Shown here: one piece after another, positions 1 to 8,700 of the stretch
Layout of the letters: every line of letters starts with the position of its first letter
Numbering within the stretch: the first letter of the stretch is position 1
Assembly: GCA_910585615.1 (NCBI GenBank)
Contig: CAJUFO010000040.1
Location: forward strand, 21,821-39,671
Direction: 5' to 3'
DNA length: 17,851 nt
Origin: an uncultured Acetatifactor sp.
GTDB lineage: Bacteria; Bacillota; Clostridia; Lachnospirales; Lachnospiraceae
The notes under the pieces: model-generated
What the model saw: the letters and a program-made list of their open reading frames with translations, nothing else
Databases searched by the model: none
Told to the model about the DNA's origin: nothing
Position numbers and translations under genes: made by a program

Positions 1-7
1 TATTATA

Positions 8-24
8 TTCCCGCACCGCGGGAA
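8..24. other. Short GC hairpin at the window edge
   Basis: TTCCCGC and GCGGGAA form a perfect 7-bp inverted repeat around a 3-base loop. No T-run follows on either strand, so it is not a convincing terminator. It may belong to a gene outside the window. Positions 25-87 are AT-rich and hold nothing else I can identify. Confidence 0.35.
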
Positions 25-87
25 AATCAATCTGAAAATAGGTGTGAATATATGATTTTATTATCCGAATAGCATTATAAAAGACCC

Positions 88-116
88 TTGTAAAATCCGC
101 CCTCCCTTAGTATAAT
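88..116 (+). promoter_or_regulatory. Sigma-A-type promoter of the NSS transporter gene
   Basis: TTGTAA at 88-93 and a perfect TATAAT at 111-116 are separated by 17 bases, which matches the vegetative promoter consensus. Transcription would start near 123 and give a leader of about 50 bases before the ATG at 176. No operator-like dyad overlaps it. Confidence 0.7.
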
Positions 117-175
117 GAGATTTCTATTACTTGGCCATTGAAGACAGACAAACGAGGAAAGGTTGGAGGAAAGGT

Positions 176-1579
176 ATGGAACATCAAAAAAGGAATTCAT
201 TTTCAGGCTCGGTGGGCTTTGTCCTGGCGGCGGCCGGAAGCGCCGTAGGGCTGGGGAATATCTGGAGGTTCCCCTATCTGGCGGCAAAGGACGGGGGAGG
301 GCTGTTTCTGGTCATCTACCTTGTATTGGCGCTGACATTCGGGTTCACGCTTCTCGTCACGGAGGTGGCGATCGGCAGGAAGACCAAGCAGAGCCCGCTG
401 ACGGCCTACGCGAAGCTGCGGCCAAAGTGGGGATTCTTGGGCGTGGTGGCCTCCCTGGTGCCGGTGATTATCCTGCCCTATTACTGTGTGATCGGCGGGT
501 GGGTGATCCGGTATTTCCTGGCCTATCTCACGGGGGAGGGTATGCAAGCGGCCCAGGACGGGTATTTTACGGATTTCATTACCAGCCAGTTCTCCCCCAT
601 CGTGATGCTGGCGATCTTCCTGGCCGTGGTATCCGTGATCATCATCCTCGGGGTGAACAAGGGGATTGAGAACTTCTCCAAGGTGCTGATGCCGATTCTG
701 ATTCTCCTGGTGCTGGGGATCGCTGTCTTTTCCCTGACGATTTCCCATACGGACGCGGACGGCGTCACCAGGACGGGGCTGCAGGGAATGCGGATCTATG
801 TGGTGCCGGATTTGAGCGGCATCACCCTGCAGGGCTTCTTTACCGTGCTCCTGGATGCCATGGGGCAGCTCTTCTTCAGCTTAAGCGTGGCCATGGGAAT
901 CATGGTGACCTATGGCTCCTATGTGAAGGACGACGCGAACCTGGTCCGCTCCATCAATCAGATTGAGATTTTCGACACCCTGGTGGCATTCCTGGCCGGC
1001 GTTATGATTATCCCGGCTGTATTCACCTTCATGGGCAGGGAGGGGATGGAGGCCTCCGGGCCCAGCCTGATGTTCGTCTCGCTCCCCCGGGTGTTCTCGG
1101 CCATGGGAGGAATCGGCAACGTGATTGGATGCCTGTTCTTTGCCATGGTGCTGTTCGCGGCCCTGACCAGTGCGATCTCCGTCATGGAGGCGGTGGTCTC
1201 CAGCCTGATGGACAAGTTCCACTGGTCCAGGCTGAAGGCGTCCCTGGTGGAAATGGTGGTGGCCCTGGCCGCGGGGATCGTGGTGTGCCTTGGCTACAAC
1301 ATATGGTACTTCGAGCTGAAGCTCCCCAACGGGGCCACGGCCCAGATTCTGGACGTCATGGACTATCTGAGCAACAACCTGTTCATGCCCTTGGTGGCCA
1401 TCGGAACCTGTGTCCTGGTGGGATGGCTGTTAAAGCCCAAGGCTGTCATCGACGAGGTGGAGAAGACAGGGGACAAGTTTGGCAGGCGCAGGCTGTACGT
1501 GGTGATGGTGAAGTTCGTCGCGCCGGTGCTTTTGGTGATTCTGTTCCTGAAGTCCGTAGGATTATTCACCGTGATTTAA
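176..1579 (+). CDS. Sodium-dependent transporter, NSS (SNF) family
   Basis: A 467-residue integral membrane protein of the neurotransmitter:sodium symporter family, which in bacteria imports amino acids or related amines with Na+. The family signature is clear at residues 21-34, GSAVGLGNIWRFPY, where the unwound part of TM1 binds Na+ and substrate. About eleven hydrophobic segments follow, as in most bacterial members, and the length is normal. The ATG at 176 is chosen because GGAGGAAAGGT lies just upstream; the TTG at 131 in the same frame lacks a good ribosome site. The gene is monocistronic, with a promoter at 88-116 and a terminator at 1618-1696. The substrate cannot be told from sequence; aromatic or branched-chain amino acids are family precedents. 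It has no evident link to the sugar operon downstream. Confidence 0.93.
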   Translation: MEHQKRNSFSGSVGFVLAAAGSAVGLGNIWRFPYLAAKDGGGLFLVIYLVLALTFGFTLLVTEVAIGRKTKQSPLTAYAKLRPKWGFLGVVASLVPVIILPYYCVIGGWVIRYFLAYLTGEGMQAAQDGYFTDFITSQFSPIVMLAIFLAVVSVIIILGVNKGIENFSKVLMPILILLVLGIAVFSLTISHTDADGVTRTGLQGMRIYVVPDLSGITLQGFFTVLLDAMGQLFFSLSVAMGIMVTYGSYVKDDANLVRSINQIEIFDTLVAFLAGVMIIPAVFTFMGREGMEASGPSLMFVSLPRVFSAMGGIGNVIGCLFFAMVLFAALTSAISVMEAVVSSLMDKFHWSRLKASLVEMVVALAAGIVVCLGYNIWYFELKLPNGATAQILDVMDYLSNNLFMPLVAIGTCVLVGWLLKPKAVIDEVEKTGDKFGRRRLYVVMVKFVAPVLLVILFLKSVGLFTVI

Positions 1580-1617
1580 GAAAAAATTACAGAAAATCAA
1601 ATAAAATTACTATTTTG

Positions 1618-1696
1618 CCCACCGGGAGGAATTCCATCCAAGAAAAGTACAGGTACAGGAGATGGAATTCCATGGAATCCCGGTGGGTGTTTTTTT
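1618..1696 (+). terminator. Intrinsic terminator after the NSS transporter
   Basis: The left arm (1618-1639) starts CCCACCGGGA and continues GGAATTCCATC. The right arm (1661-1687) reads GATGGAATTCC, then a 6-base bulge, then TCCCGGTGGG. This gives 21 paired bases with one asymmetric bulge, followed by T7 at 1690-1696. It should separate the transporter from the sugar operon. The unusually long stem and the EcoRI-like GGAATTCC core inside it are noted. Confidence 0.85.
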
Positions 1697-1726
1697 ATAA
1701 TAGAATCCAAGACAGGATTCTATTAT
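1697..1726. promoter_or_regulatory. Perfect 12-bp dyad upstream of the sugar ABC operon
   Basis: ATAATAGAATCC (1697-1708) and GGATTCTATTAT (1715-1726) are exact inverted copies around a 6-base spacer, and a third GATTCTA follows at 1730-1736. The TATAAT at 1696-1701 overlaps the left arm and could be a -10 element, though its -35 (TGGAAT at 1673-1678) is poor. The dyad may be an operator for the two-component regulator encoded at 10743-11969 or an RNA hairpin in the leader; sequence alone does not decide. AT-rich alternatives for the -10 lie at 1735-1748. Confidence 0.5.
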
Positions 1727-1787
1727 CATGATTCTAAAATAATAATATAAATTGACGAAAGAAAAGAGCATGAAGGAGGGCTGGAGG

Positions 1788-2726
1788 ATGGCACAGAACA
1801 CATTGTCTCGGCGCAGGACGGCGAGGCCCCAAAAGAAAATCAAAAAAGACTACAGGCTTTGGATTTATCTGTTTCCCTGCCTGGCACTGGTAATCGCCTT
1901 CGGCTATATGCCCATCGCCGGGTGGGTGCTGGCGTTCCTGGACTATATCCCCGGCATTGCCATACAGGACTCGCCCTTCGTAGGACTGAAATATTTCCGG
2001 CTGATTTTCTCCGACTATTCCAACATGCTGCGGGTCATGAAGAACACGGTGATATTTGCCCTATTGGGATACCTGGTGGCGCCCCTGTCCATGATTTTCG
2101 CCATCGCCCTGAACGAGATCAAGGGAAGCGGGCTGCGGCGGACCATACAGACAATCACCACTTTTCCGAATTTTATTAGCTGGGTTATCGTCTACGCGCT
2201 GGCCTTCCAGTTCTTCTCCTACGACGGTATACTGTCCAATCTGCTGCTGTCCTGGGGCCTGACGGAGAACCCCACGAGCCTCCTGGCCAGCAAGAACGCG
2301 GTCTATGTGTTCCAGACCTGCATGGGGCTGTGGAAGGGGCTGGGGTGGAGCGCGGTAATCTATCTGGCAGCCATCGCGGGCATCGACCAGGAGGAGTTCG
2401 AGGCGGCGGCCATCGACGGGGCCAGCAGGATGCAGAAGATACGCTATATTACCATCCCCTCCCTGATGCCGACCTTCATCGTGCTGATGCTGATGCAGGT
2501 GGGGAGCTTCGTGGGGACAGGGCTTGACCAGTACCTGGTATTCTACAATGGCATGGTGGCGGACAAGATAGAGACCCTGGATCTGTATGTCTATCGGGCC
2601 ACGCTGCTGCGCAGCGACTATTCCTACGGCACGGCCATCGGCATGCTGAAATCGCTGATTTCCATCGGGCTGATGTTCGGCATGAACGGCCTGTCGAAGA
2701 AGATTCGGGGCAATAGCATATTTTAA
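1788..2726 (+). CDS. Sugar ABC transporter permease, LplB type
   Basis: First of two membrane subunits of a CUT1-type oligosaccharide importer, 312 residues. A basic cytoplasmic N-terminus (RRRTARPQKKIKKDY) precedes six hydrophobic segments, the first at about residues 24-45. The ATPase-contacting EAA loop is visible from E205 (EAAAIDGASRMQKIRYITIP). The ATG at 1788 is preferred because AAGGAGGG ends 7 bases upstream; the ATG at 1770 and TTG at 1752 lack such a site. The stop codon TAA overlaps the ribosome site of the next permease 13 bases on, which indicates tight co-translation. It matches the LplB/YtcP permease pairs that work with LipO-like lipoproteins in Firmicutes. The sugar is unknown, probably a plant or host glycan fragment given the downstream hydrolase. 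Confidence 0.93.
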   Translation: MAQNTLSRRRTARPQKKIKKDYRLWIYLFPCLALVIAFGYMPIAGWVLAFLDYIPGIAIQDSPFVGLKYFRLIFSDYSNMLRVMKNTVIFALLGYLVAPLSMIFAIALNEIKGSGLRRTIQTITTFPNFISWVIVYALAFQFFSYDGILSNLLLSWGLTENPTSLLASKNAVYVFQTCMGLWKGLGWSAVIYLAAIAGIDQEEFEAAAIDGASRMQKIRYITIPSLMPTFIVLMLMQVGSFVGTGLDQYLVFYNGMVADKIETLDLYVYRATLLRSDYSYGTAIGMLKSLISIGLMFGMNGLSKKIRGNSIF

Positions 2727-2739
2727 GGAGGGACACAGG

Positions 2740-3657
2740 ATGGCTAAGAGGAAAAAGAGCTTTCGGAATCGGGTCACGTTGGGGGATGTCATTAATTCCA
2801 TTGTGCTGCTGGCATTTACCTTTCTGTGCCTGTACCCCTTCTGGTATATTTTCATCGGATCGATCAGCAATCCCAACATTCCGGTGAGGACGCTGACTTT
2901 CTTGCCGAAGGACGTGACCTTGTTCAACTATAAGGAGGTGCTGCAGTCCAAGGGGCTGCTGGAGGCCATGGGCATATCCGTGGCCCGCACGGTAACGGGC
3001 ACGCTGCTGTCGGTGCTCTTGACGGCATTCATGGCGTACCTGTTCACCCTGCAGAAGATGCCGGCCAGGAAATTCTTCTACCGGGTAGTCATCGTGACCA
3101 TGTACTTAAGCGGAGGCCTGATTCCCACTTTCCTGGTGTACAAGTCCTATGGTCTGTTGAACACCTTTTGGGTGTACATCATACCCGGGGCCGTATCGGT
3201 ATACAATATGGTTCTGGTGAAGACCTTTCTGGAGAACGGCATACCGGAATCCCTGGGAGAATCGGCCAGCCTGGACGGGGCCGGACCGCTGACCATATTC
3301 TTTCGGATTATGCTGCCCCTGTCCCTGCCGATTCTGGCCACCATCGCGCTGTTCGTGGCCGTGGGGCAGTGGAACTCCTGGTTCGACAATATGATCTACA
3401 ACACCGCGAACAGCAACCTGGACACCCTGCAGTACCTGCTGTACAAGAAGCTCAACGAGGCCAACAAGATTGCCGAGGCGGCCAGGAGCGGGAACGCCAC
3501 CATGGTGGGGGACATGCTGAGCAGGCAGATGAAGCTGACGCCGGATTCCATCCGGATGACGATTACCATGCTGGTGACATTGCCCATATTGTGTGTGTAT
3601 CCTTTTCTGCAGAAATACTTCGTAAAGGGGATTATGGTAGGAGCAGTCAAGGGTTGA
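2740..3657 (+). CDS. Sugar ABC transporter permease, LplC/YtcP type
   Basis: Second membrane subunit, 305 residues, of the CarB/MalG-like branch. It has a basic N-terminus (MAKRKKSFRNR), a first membrane span at about residues 18-38, and an EAA-type loop from E174 (ESASLDGAGPLTIFFRIMLP). A hydrophilic stretch at residues 225-265 before the last span is typical of this YtcP-like subgroup. AAGGAGG overlaps the previous stop codon and sits 8 bases before the ATG. It should form a heterodimer with the preceding permease. The C-terminal KGIMVGAVKG tail is the normal ending for the family. No ATP-binding subunit follows, so a shared MsmX/MsmK-like ATPase encoded elsewhere is the likely energy source; that is family knowledge, not something seen here. 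Confidence 0.93.
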   Translation: MAKRKKSFRNRVTLGDVINSIVLLAFTFLCLYPFWYIFIGSISNPNIPVRTLTFLPKDVTLFNYKEVLQSKGLLEAMGISVARTVTGTLLSVLLTAFMAYLFTLQKMPARKFFYRVVIVTMYLSGGLIPTFLVYKSYGLLNTFWVYIIPGAVSVYNMVLVKTFLENGIPESLGESASLDGAGPLTIFFRIMLPLSLPILATIALFVAVGQWNSWFDNMIYNTANSNLDTLQYLLYKKLNEANKIAEAARSGNATMVGDMLSRQMKLTPDSIRMTITMLVTLPILCVYPFLQKYFVKGIMVGAVKG

Positions 3658-3692
3658 CTATAGGAAGGTAGTAGAAAGAGAGGAGAAAAGGT

Positions 3693-5480
3693 ATGAAGAA
3701 AAAAGGTTTGGCACTGATGCTGGTAACAGCGATGGCAATGGGCATGCTTTCCGGCTGCGGCGACAAGCCCGCTGACGCGGGAGCATCCGACCAAGGGGCC
3801 TCGAAGACAGAGGAAGGCAGTGCGCAGGAGGCCGATGACAGCGGCCAGGAGAACAGCCAGGACGCGGGCGGCGAGGCATCGGGGGATTTGGTGCCGATTA
3901 CCTGGATGATGCTGGACAATGATTTCGAGGGCGAACCCACAGAGGTCCTCAAGGACGTGCAGGAGGCCCTGCGGGATTACGCGGGGGTGGAAATCACCTT
4001 TGAGGGGTGCGACACCCAGAAGCTGGATCTCCTGCTCACCGGTTCGGAGCTGCCGGACATCATTACGGTGAACAGGAACTACTGCAACACCCTGCTGGTG
4101 GGCAAGAAGGTGGCGAAGCTGGACGACTATCTGCAGTATGCCCCCAATCTGGAATCCCTGAGCCCCATCCGTATCGCGGCTATGCGCAAATATTATTCCA
4201 ACGGGGACGGCGGGCTGTATTTCTGGACTCCCTCCGTGGGCAACGAGACCTCCGGCGCGGAGCTGTGGAACGGCCTTACCATCCGCTGGGACTGGTACAA
4301 GGAGCTGGGCTGCCCCGAAGTAAAGAATCCTGACGAGTTCCTGGAGGTGGTGAAGCAGATTGTGGACAACCATCCCACCACGGAGAACGGGGATAAGGTA
4401 TACGGCGTGGCTACCTTCTCCGACGGCACCCTCTGGGGCTGGCAGATTCCGGGCGCTTACTGGGGCTACCACAATATTTCCGATGCCTATTCCATGCGCT
4501 TGGCGAATGATGCCAATGAAGTAGTCAATAACTTCACGGTGATGGACTCTCCCGTGTGGCATATGATTGAGTATTATTTCAAGGCGAATCAGATGGGCAT
4601 CTTCGATCCGGATTCCCTGACCATGAAGTCCGACGACCTGAACGCCAAGGCAACCAATGGCCAGATTGTATCTCCCCTGTGTAGCTGGTACGGCGGTTCC
4701 CTTTATGACAACTCCAGGGCCGAGAATCCCGATTCCCTGGCGGGATATATGGTGCTCCCCATGGAGGGGCAGTACAACTGGGACAACGGCACGAGCCAGA
4801 TTGGCTGGAGCTATTACACGGCGGCCAGCGCGGACACGCCCTATCTGGAGCAGATTATGAAGGTCTTCGATTTCCTGAACACAAAGGAAGGCTCCAGGCT
4901 GGCATACATGGGCAAGGAGGGCCGTGTCTGGGAGACTGTTGAAGGCAAGGCTGTGATAAAGGATGAATATGTGCAGATGAAGCTGAACGGCGACCCCAAG
5001 GAGGTGTCAAAGAACCTGAGTTCCATGTGGGGCGGCATGATGGGCGCTGCCAACATGACCATGCTGGATGACGGCGCGCCGGTGAGCCTGTGGGATACCC
5101 CGGACATCTGGAAGCTGACCCTGAATCCTCTACAGAAGGATTTCAGCGAGCATTACGGTGTGGAGGTGCCAGCGGAGGCCGCCAGGAACCTGATTGCGGA
5201 AGGAAAGGCTTACGATTTCAGCGCGGGAACCCTGGCCAAGGACATCCTGTCCCTGATTCCGGCTACCCCCGCGGACATCAGCCGAATCGACACCCGCTGC
5301 ACGGACATCATGATCAAGGCCATCCCTAACCTGGTGCTGGCCGCGGATCAGGCGGAGTACGACCGAATCAAGGAGGAGACCCTGGCGGAGCTGGAGGCTG
5401 CGGATATCCAGACCTCCATCGAATGGTGGACCACCCAGTCCGAGGAAATCAGGGAATTCCTGAAATCGGTGAACGAATGA
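3693..5480 (+). CDS. Extracellular sugar-binding lipoprotein of the ABC importer
   Basis: A 595-residue substrate-binding protein. Residues 2-21 form a lipoprotein signal peptide ending in the lipobox L19-S-G-C22, so the mature protein is lipid-anchored at Cys22 outside the membrane. A low-complexity acidic linker rich in D, E, S, G and Q spans about residues 23-65, and the periplasmic-binding-like fold starts near VPITWMML. The size and the KLDDYLQYAPNLESLSP segment fit the LipO/YtcQ-like group that pairs with LplB and YtcP permeases. Many surface Trp and Tyr residues (for example GGLYFWTP and LWGWQIPGAYWGY) suit stacking on sugar rings. The ATG at 3693 follows AGAGGAGAAAAGGT, and the gene lies 35 bases after the second permease. 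A stable hairpin just downstream (5482-5514) may protect its mRNA so that it is made in excess over the other subunits. Confidence 0.92.
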   Translation: MKKKGLALMLVTAMAMGMLSGCGDKPADAGASDQGASKTEEGSAQEADDSGQENSQDAGGEASGDLVPITWMMLDNDFEGEPTEVLKDVQEALRDYAGVEITFEGCDTQKLDLLLTGSELPDIITVNRNYCNTLLVGKKVAKLDDYLQYAPNLESLSPIRIAAMRKYYSNGDGGLYFWTPSVGNETSGAELWNGLTIRWDWYKELGCPEVKNPDEFLEVVKQIVDNHPTTENGDKVYGVATFSDGTLWGWQIPGAYWGYHNISDAYSMRLANDANEVVNNFTVMDSPVWHMIEYYFKANQMGIFDPDSLTMKSDDLNAKATNGQIVSPLCSWYGGSLYDNSRAENPDSLAGYMVLPMEGQYNWDNGTSQIGWSYYTAASADTPYLEQIMKVFDFLNTKEGSRLAYMGKEGRVWETVEGKAVIKDEYVQMKLNGDPKEVSKNLSSMWGGMMGAANMTMLDDGAPVSLWDTPDIWKLTLNPLQKDFSEHYGVEVPAEAARNLIAEGKAYDFSAGTLAKDILSLIPATPADISRIDTRCTDIMIKAIPNLVLAADQAEYDRIKEETLAELEAADIQTSIEWWTTQSEEIREFLKSVNE

Positions 5481-5481
5481 C

Positions 5482-5514
5482 GGTATCATGATACCATCGT
5501 ATCTTGATGATGCC
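5482..5514 (+). other. Hairpin just after the binding-protein gene, no T-run
   Basis: GGTATCAT/ATGATGCC (with one G-U pair) and GATAC/GTATC stack into a 13-bp stem with a 3-base bulge (TTG) and a CATC loop. It starts 2 bases after the stop codon. The first 14 bases, GGTATCATGATACC, are also a perfect palindrome. No T-run follows, so it is more likely an mRNA-stabilising or processing hairpin than a terminator; an operator is the alternative. Confidence 0.55.
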
Positions 5515-5588
5515 ATGGAGAAATAGCTGTCCTGACCGGACTGACGGATGGAAAGCGGCAGCCGGAGTTAGGAGAGGCGCGGATGATG

Positions 5589-5614
5589 GCCCGGGACAAA
5601 GGCAAGTCCCGGGC
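5589..5614 (+). other. GC-rich hairpin in the leader of the hydrolase gene
   Basis: GCCCGGGAC (5589-5597) and GTCCCGGGC (5606-5614) pair perfectly across an 8-base loop. No T-run follows (TGCCTCTATATG), so it is not a classic terminator, but it would slow or attenuate polymerase before the hydrolase gene. With the hairpin at 5482-5514 it makes the 238-base gap the most structured non-coding stretch of the operon. I see no other coding content in 5481-5718. Confidence 0.5.
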
Positions 5615-5718
5615 TGCCTCTATATGAAAGGGAATCCCTGATCGTGGCCCACAGGACGGAAGGATTCCGATGATACACAAAGAGCTGGAGAAGGCGATTG
5701 CGCCAGGAGGGACGTGTT

Positions 5719-8700
5719 ATGAGCCGAAAAAGGGAGATTTCTGAATTCTGGAGAGGGTTTTTCCAACCGCCGAAGGACTGCGCCCAGGCCCCGTTCTGGT
5801 TCCTGAACGGAGAGGTGGACGGGGAGGTGTACGCGGCGCAGATGGACGAGATGGCTCGCAAGGGAGTCTGGCAGGCCATGCCCCATCCCCGCTATGGGAT
5901 GGACAGACGGGAGTATCTGACGGAACATTATTTCGAGGCTTTCGGACAGATGGCAAAGAATGCCCGGGAAAAGGGCTATCGGATCCATCTCTACGATGAG
6001 TTCAACTGGTCCAGCGGGAATGCCGGGGGAAGGATTACGGCACAGGCAAAGAACTGCGCCCTGGGCATCGCCATGGGCGCCGGGCGGGCGGACGGGACAT
6101 TCCGCTATGAGGGCTGGGAAGAGGGCTTCATGGGATGGGGCCGGATGGAGGAAATCCTGGTGGCAGGGTATGCGCCTTATGGGTCGGAGACGGAAATCGA
6201 TTTCTCCCGCTGCAGGTTTACGGCGGATTATGCCCTTGAGGATGGGCGGTTCCGTATGGAGACGGGACCGGGGGACTGGATGGCCTTCGTGATCTATACC
6301 GTGCGCACCATACATCCCTCCCCTCTGCGCCAGGGCAACGGGGGCATCGTGGACTATTTGAATCCCAAGGTGACGGAGCGGTTCATCCGCCTGACCCATG
6401 AGGCATATTTCAGCCATCTGGAAGAGTTCTTCGGGGAGACTTTTCCCTCGATTTTCTATGACGAGGCCAGCCCTTACGCCTGCGGCAATTTTACCTGGAC
6501 GGAAAGGTTCCCAGAGGTCTTTCTGGAGAAAAAGGGATATGACATCCTGGAAAAGCTGCCTCTGCTGTTCTTTGACGGAGGCGCGGAGACGGCCAGGGTG
6601 CGGTGCGACTACTGGGATGTGGCCACGGGGCTGTTCGCGGAGGGATTCGTGGGACAGCTGGCGGAATGGTGCAGCGTCCATGGCATCGCCCTCACCGGGC
6701 ATACCCATGAGGACTCCGGCCTATGGCCGGTGGCGGGAAATCTGTTCCGGACGCTACGTGCCCAGCAGTGGCCGGGGCTGGACAGTCTGATGGGCTATAA
6801 GCCTTACAGTGTCCTGAAGCCTGCGGTGAGCGCGGCCCATGTGTCGGGCAGGGATATGGTGGTATGCGAGGCGCTGGGGCTTTTGTCTGATGGCTGGGAA
6901 TGCACGCCGGAGGACATGAAGAAGGCTTATAACCAGCTGGCTGTGGCGGGGGTGGGCCTGCTCATCCCCCACGGATTTTTCCAGACCGTGGAGAATCCCA
7001 AAGCGGAATGTCCGCCCAGCTTTTTTGCCTGCAATCCCTATTGGGACATGTATGGGGAAATTTCCGCCAGGACGGCTCTACAGTGCTATGTGAACAGAAA
7101 AACGACACATGTGTCGGATGTGGCCTTGTTCTACCCAATCGTCAGCTGGCAGGCGGGCGGCAGAGGCGGCAGAGGGCGCACATTCCCCTGGGGCATCCAG
7201 GCGGGGATGGGAGAGCTGACAAGGGGCGAGTGGGAGGCCTTTGACAGGATTGTGGACGGACTGATGGGGGAGCAGCTGGATATGGACGTGCTGGACGACG
7301 CGGCACTGGCGGAAGGATGTATGGATGCAGAAGGATTCACGGTGGGGAGGGAGACCTACCGGGTGCTGGTCCTGCCGCCCATGTCCGCTATGCGTCTGGC
7401 GGATGCGGAACGGATTCTGGAGCTGGCGCAGGGCGGGCTCCCCGTGCTGGCTTCGCAGGGATTCACGCCCGTTGCCAGTGCGGAGAGAGGTGCTGGCGAC
7501 CCGGAGCTTGGGGACATCATGGAGCGCCTGCATGAGTATCTGCGGCGGTTTCAGGAAATCGGGCAGCTGGCGGAGCAGATTCGGGAATTGACAGGGCCGG
7601 ATATCCTGGTGGTGGGCGGGCCGGGGGAAACTCTGGACGCAGCCCACAGGCGGAGAGCGGGGATTGATTTCTATCTGCTGTCCCACACGGGGGACAGGGA
7701 GCAGGAGTACAGGATTTCAGTGGGCTGCCGGGGCAGGGACACGGCTCTGATAGACTGCCGGGGACAGCGGCATCCTGCGCAGATTCGGGGAGAGGGAGAG
7801 CGGACGGAAGTCCATTTCCTGGCTGAGCCGGAGGAGCTGTACTATTTTGTGTTGGCACAGGAGGCGGTTCCCTGGGGCATCCCGGCGGAGGATACTGGCG
7901 GAGCCGCCCCGGGGATTGGCATCGATGGGACATGCGGCTGTTTTTCTCCATGGCCGGGAGGAAAAAGCCTGGCAGAGGAGTTGGACCAGTTCCGTTTCCT
8001 GCCCTGGCCAAAGGGGCTTGAGGGGGCGGGGGGCACGGACTCCTTCGCGGAGCTGAACCTGCCTGTCTGCCGGACGATTCCTCTGTCTTATGAGAGCGGC
8101 GACGGAGAGCGGTTGGCGGCAATCTGGCGGCACTGGATGGAGCCCGGGTTCGATGACAGCGCCTGGGAGGTGATTTCCCTGAAGCATGGGCCGAAGCTTT
8201 ACGATCATACCGGAAGCAGGCTGTTCCGCTTCACGCTGCCTGCGGGAACGGCAGCTGTGCGCAGGCCTATACCGGCCAGGGGGGAGTACGCGCTGTATGT
8301 GAACGGGCGGCTGAAGGAGGCTGTGACAGAATCTGTTTGGGAACCCGCAGAGGAGTGGATTCCGGTGGAGGGCTGCGAGGAGCACCCTGGCATCCTGGCA
8401 ATCGAGAGCTCCTCCATGATGCCCCGGTTCGGCATAGCGGCCCCGATTGTAATCAGGATACTTCCCGTGGAGACAAGGGCCGGGGACTGGGAGGAGCTGG
8501 GCCTGTCCTGGTATGCGGGATACGGCAGATATGAGGCGGAATTTGACTGGCAGGGAAAGGACGGGGAAGCCCTGTGGCTGGATTTGGGCCAGGTGAGGGA
8601 ATGCGCTGAGGTATTCCTGAACGGGCGCAGCCTGGGACGGCTGCTATGGAAACCCTATCGCCTGGAACTGACCCGGGCGGCAAGGCAGGGAGGGAATAAG

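Noticed and set aside
2061..2927. Long minus-strand open frames opposite the permease, binding-protein, hydrolase and helicase genes.
   Set aside because: They mirror the codon pattern of the GC-rich genes on the other strand, have low-complexity composition, and lack ribosome sites.
5589..5614. The GC-rich hairpin as an intrinsic terminator that ends the operon before the hydrolase.
   Set aside because: No T-run follows, and no good sigma-A promoter is seen between it and the hydrolase gene.
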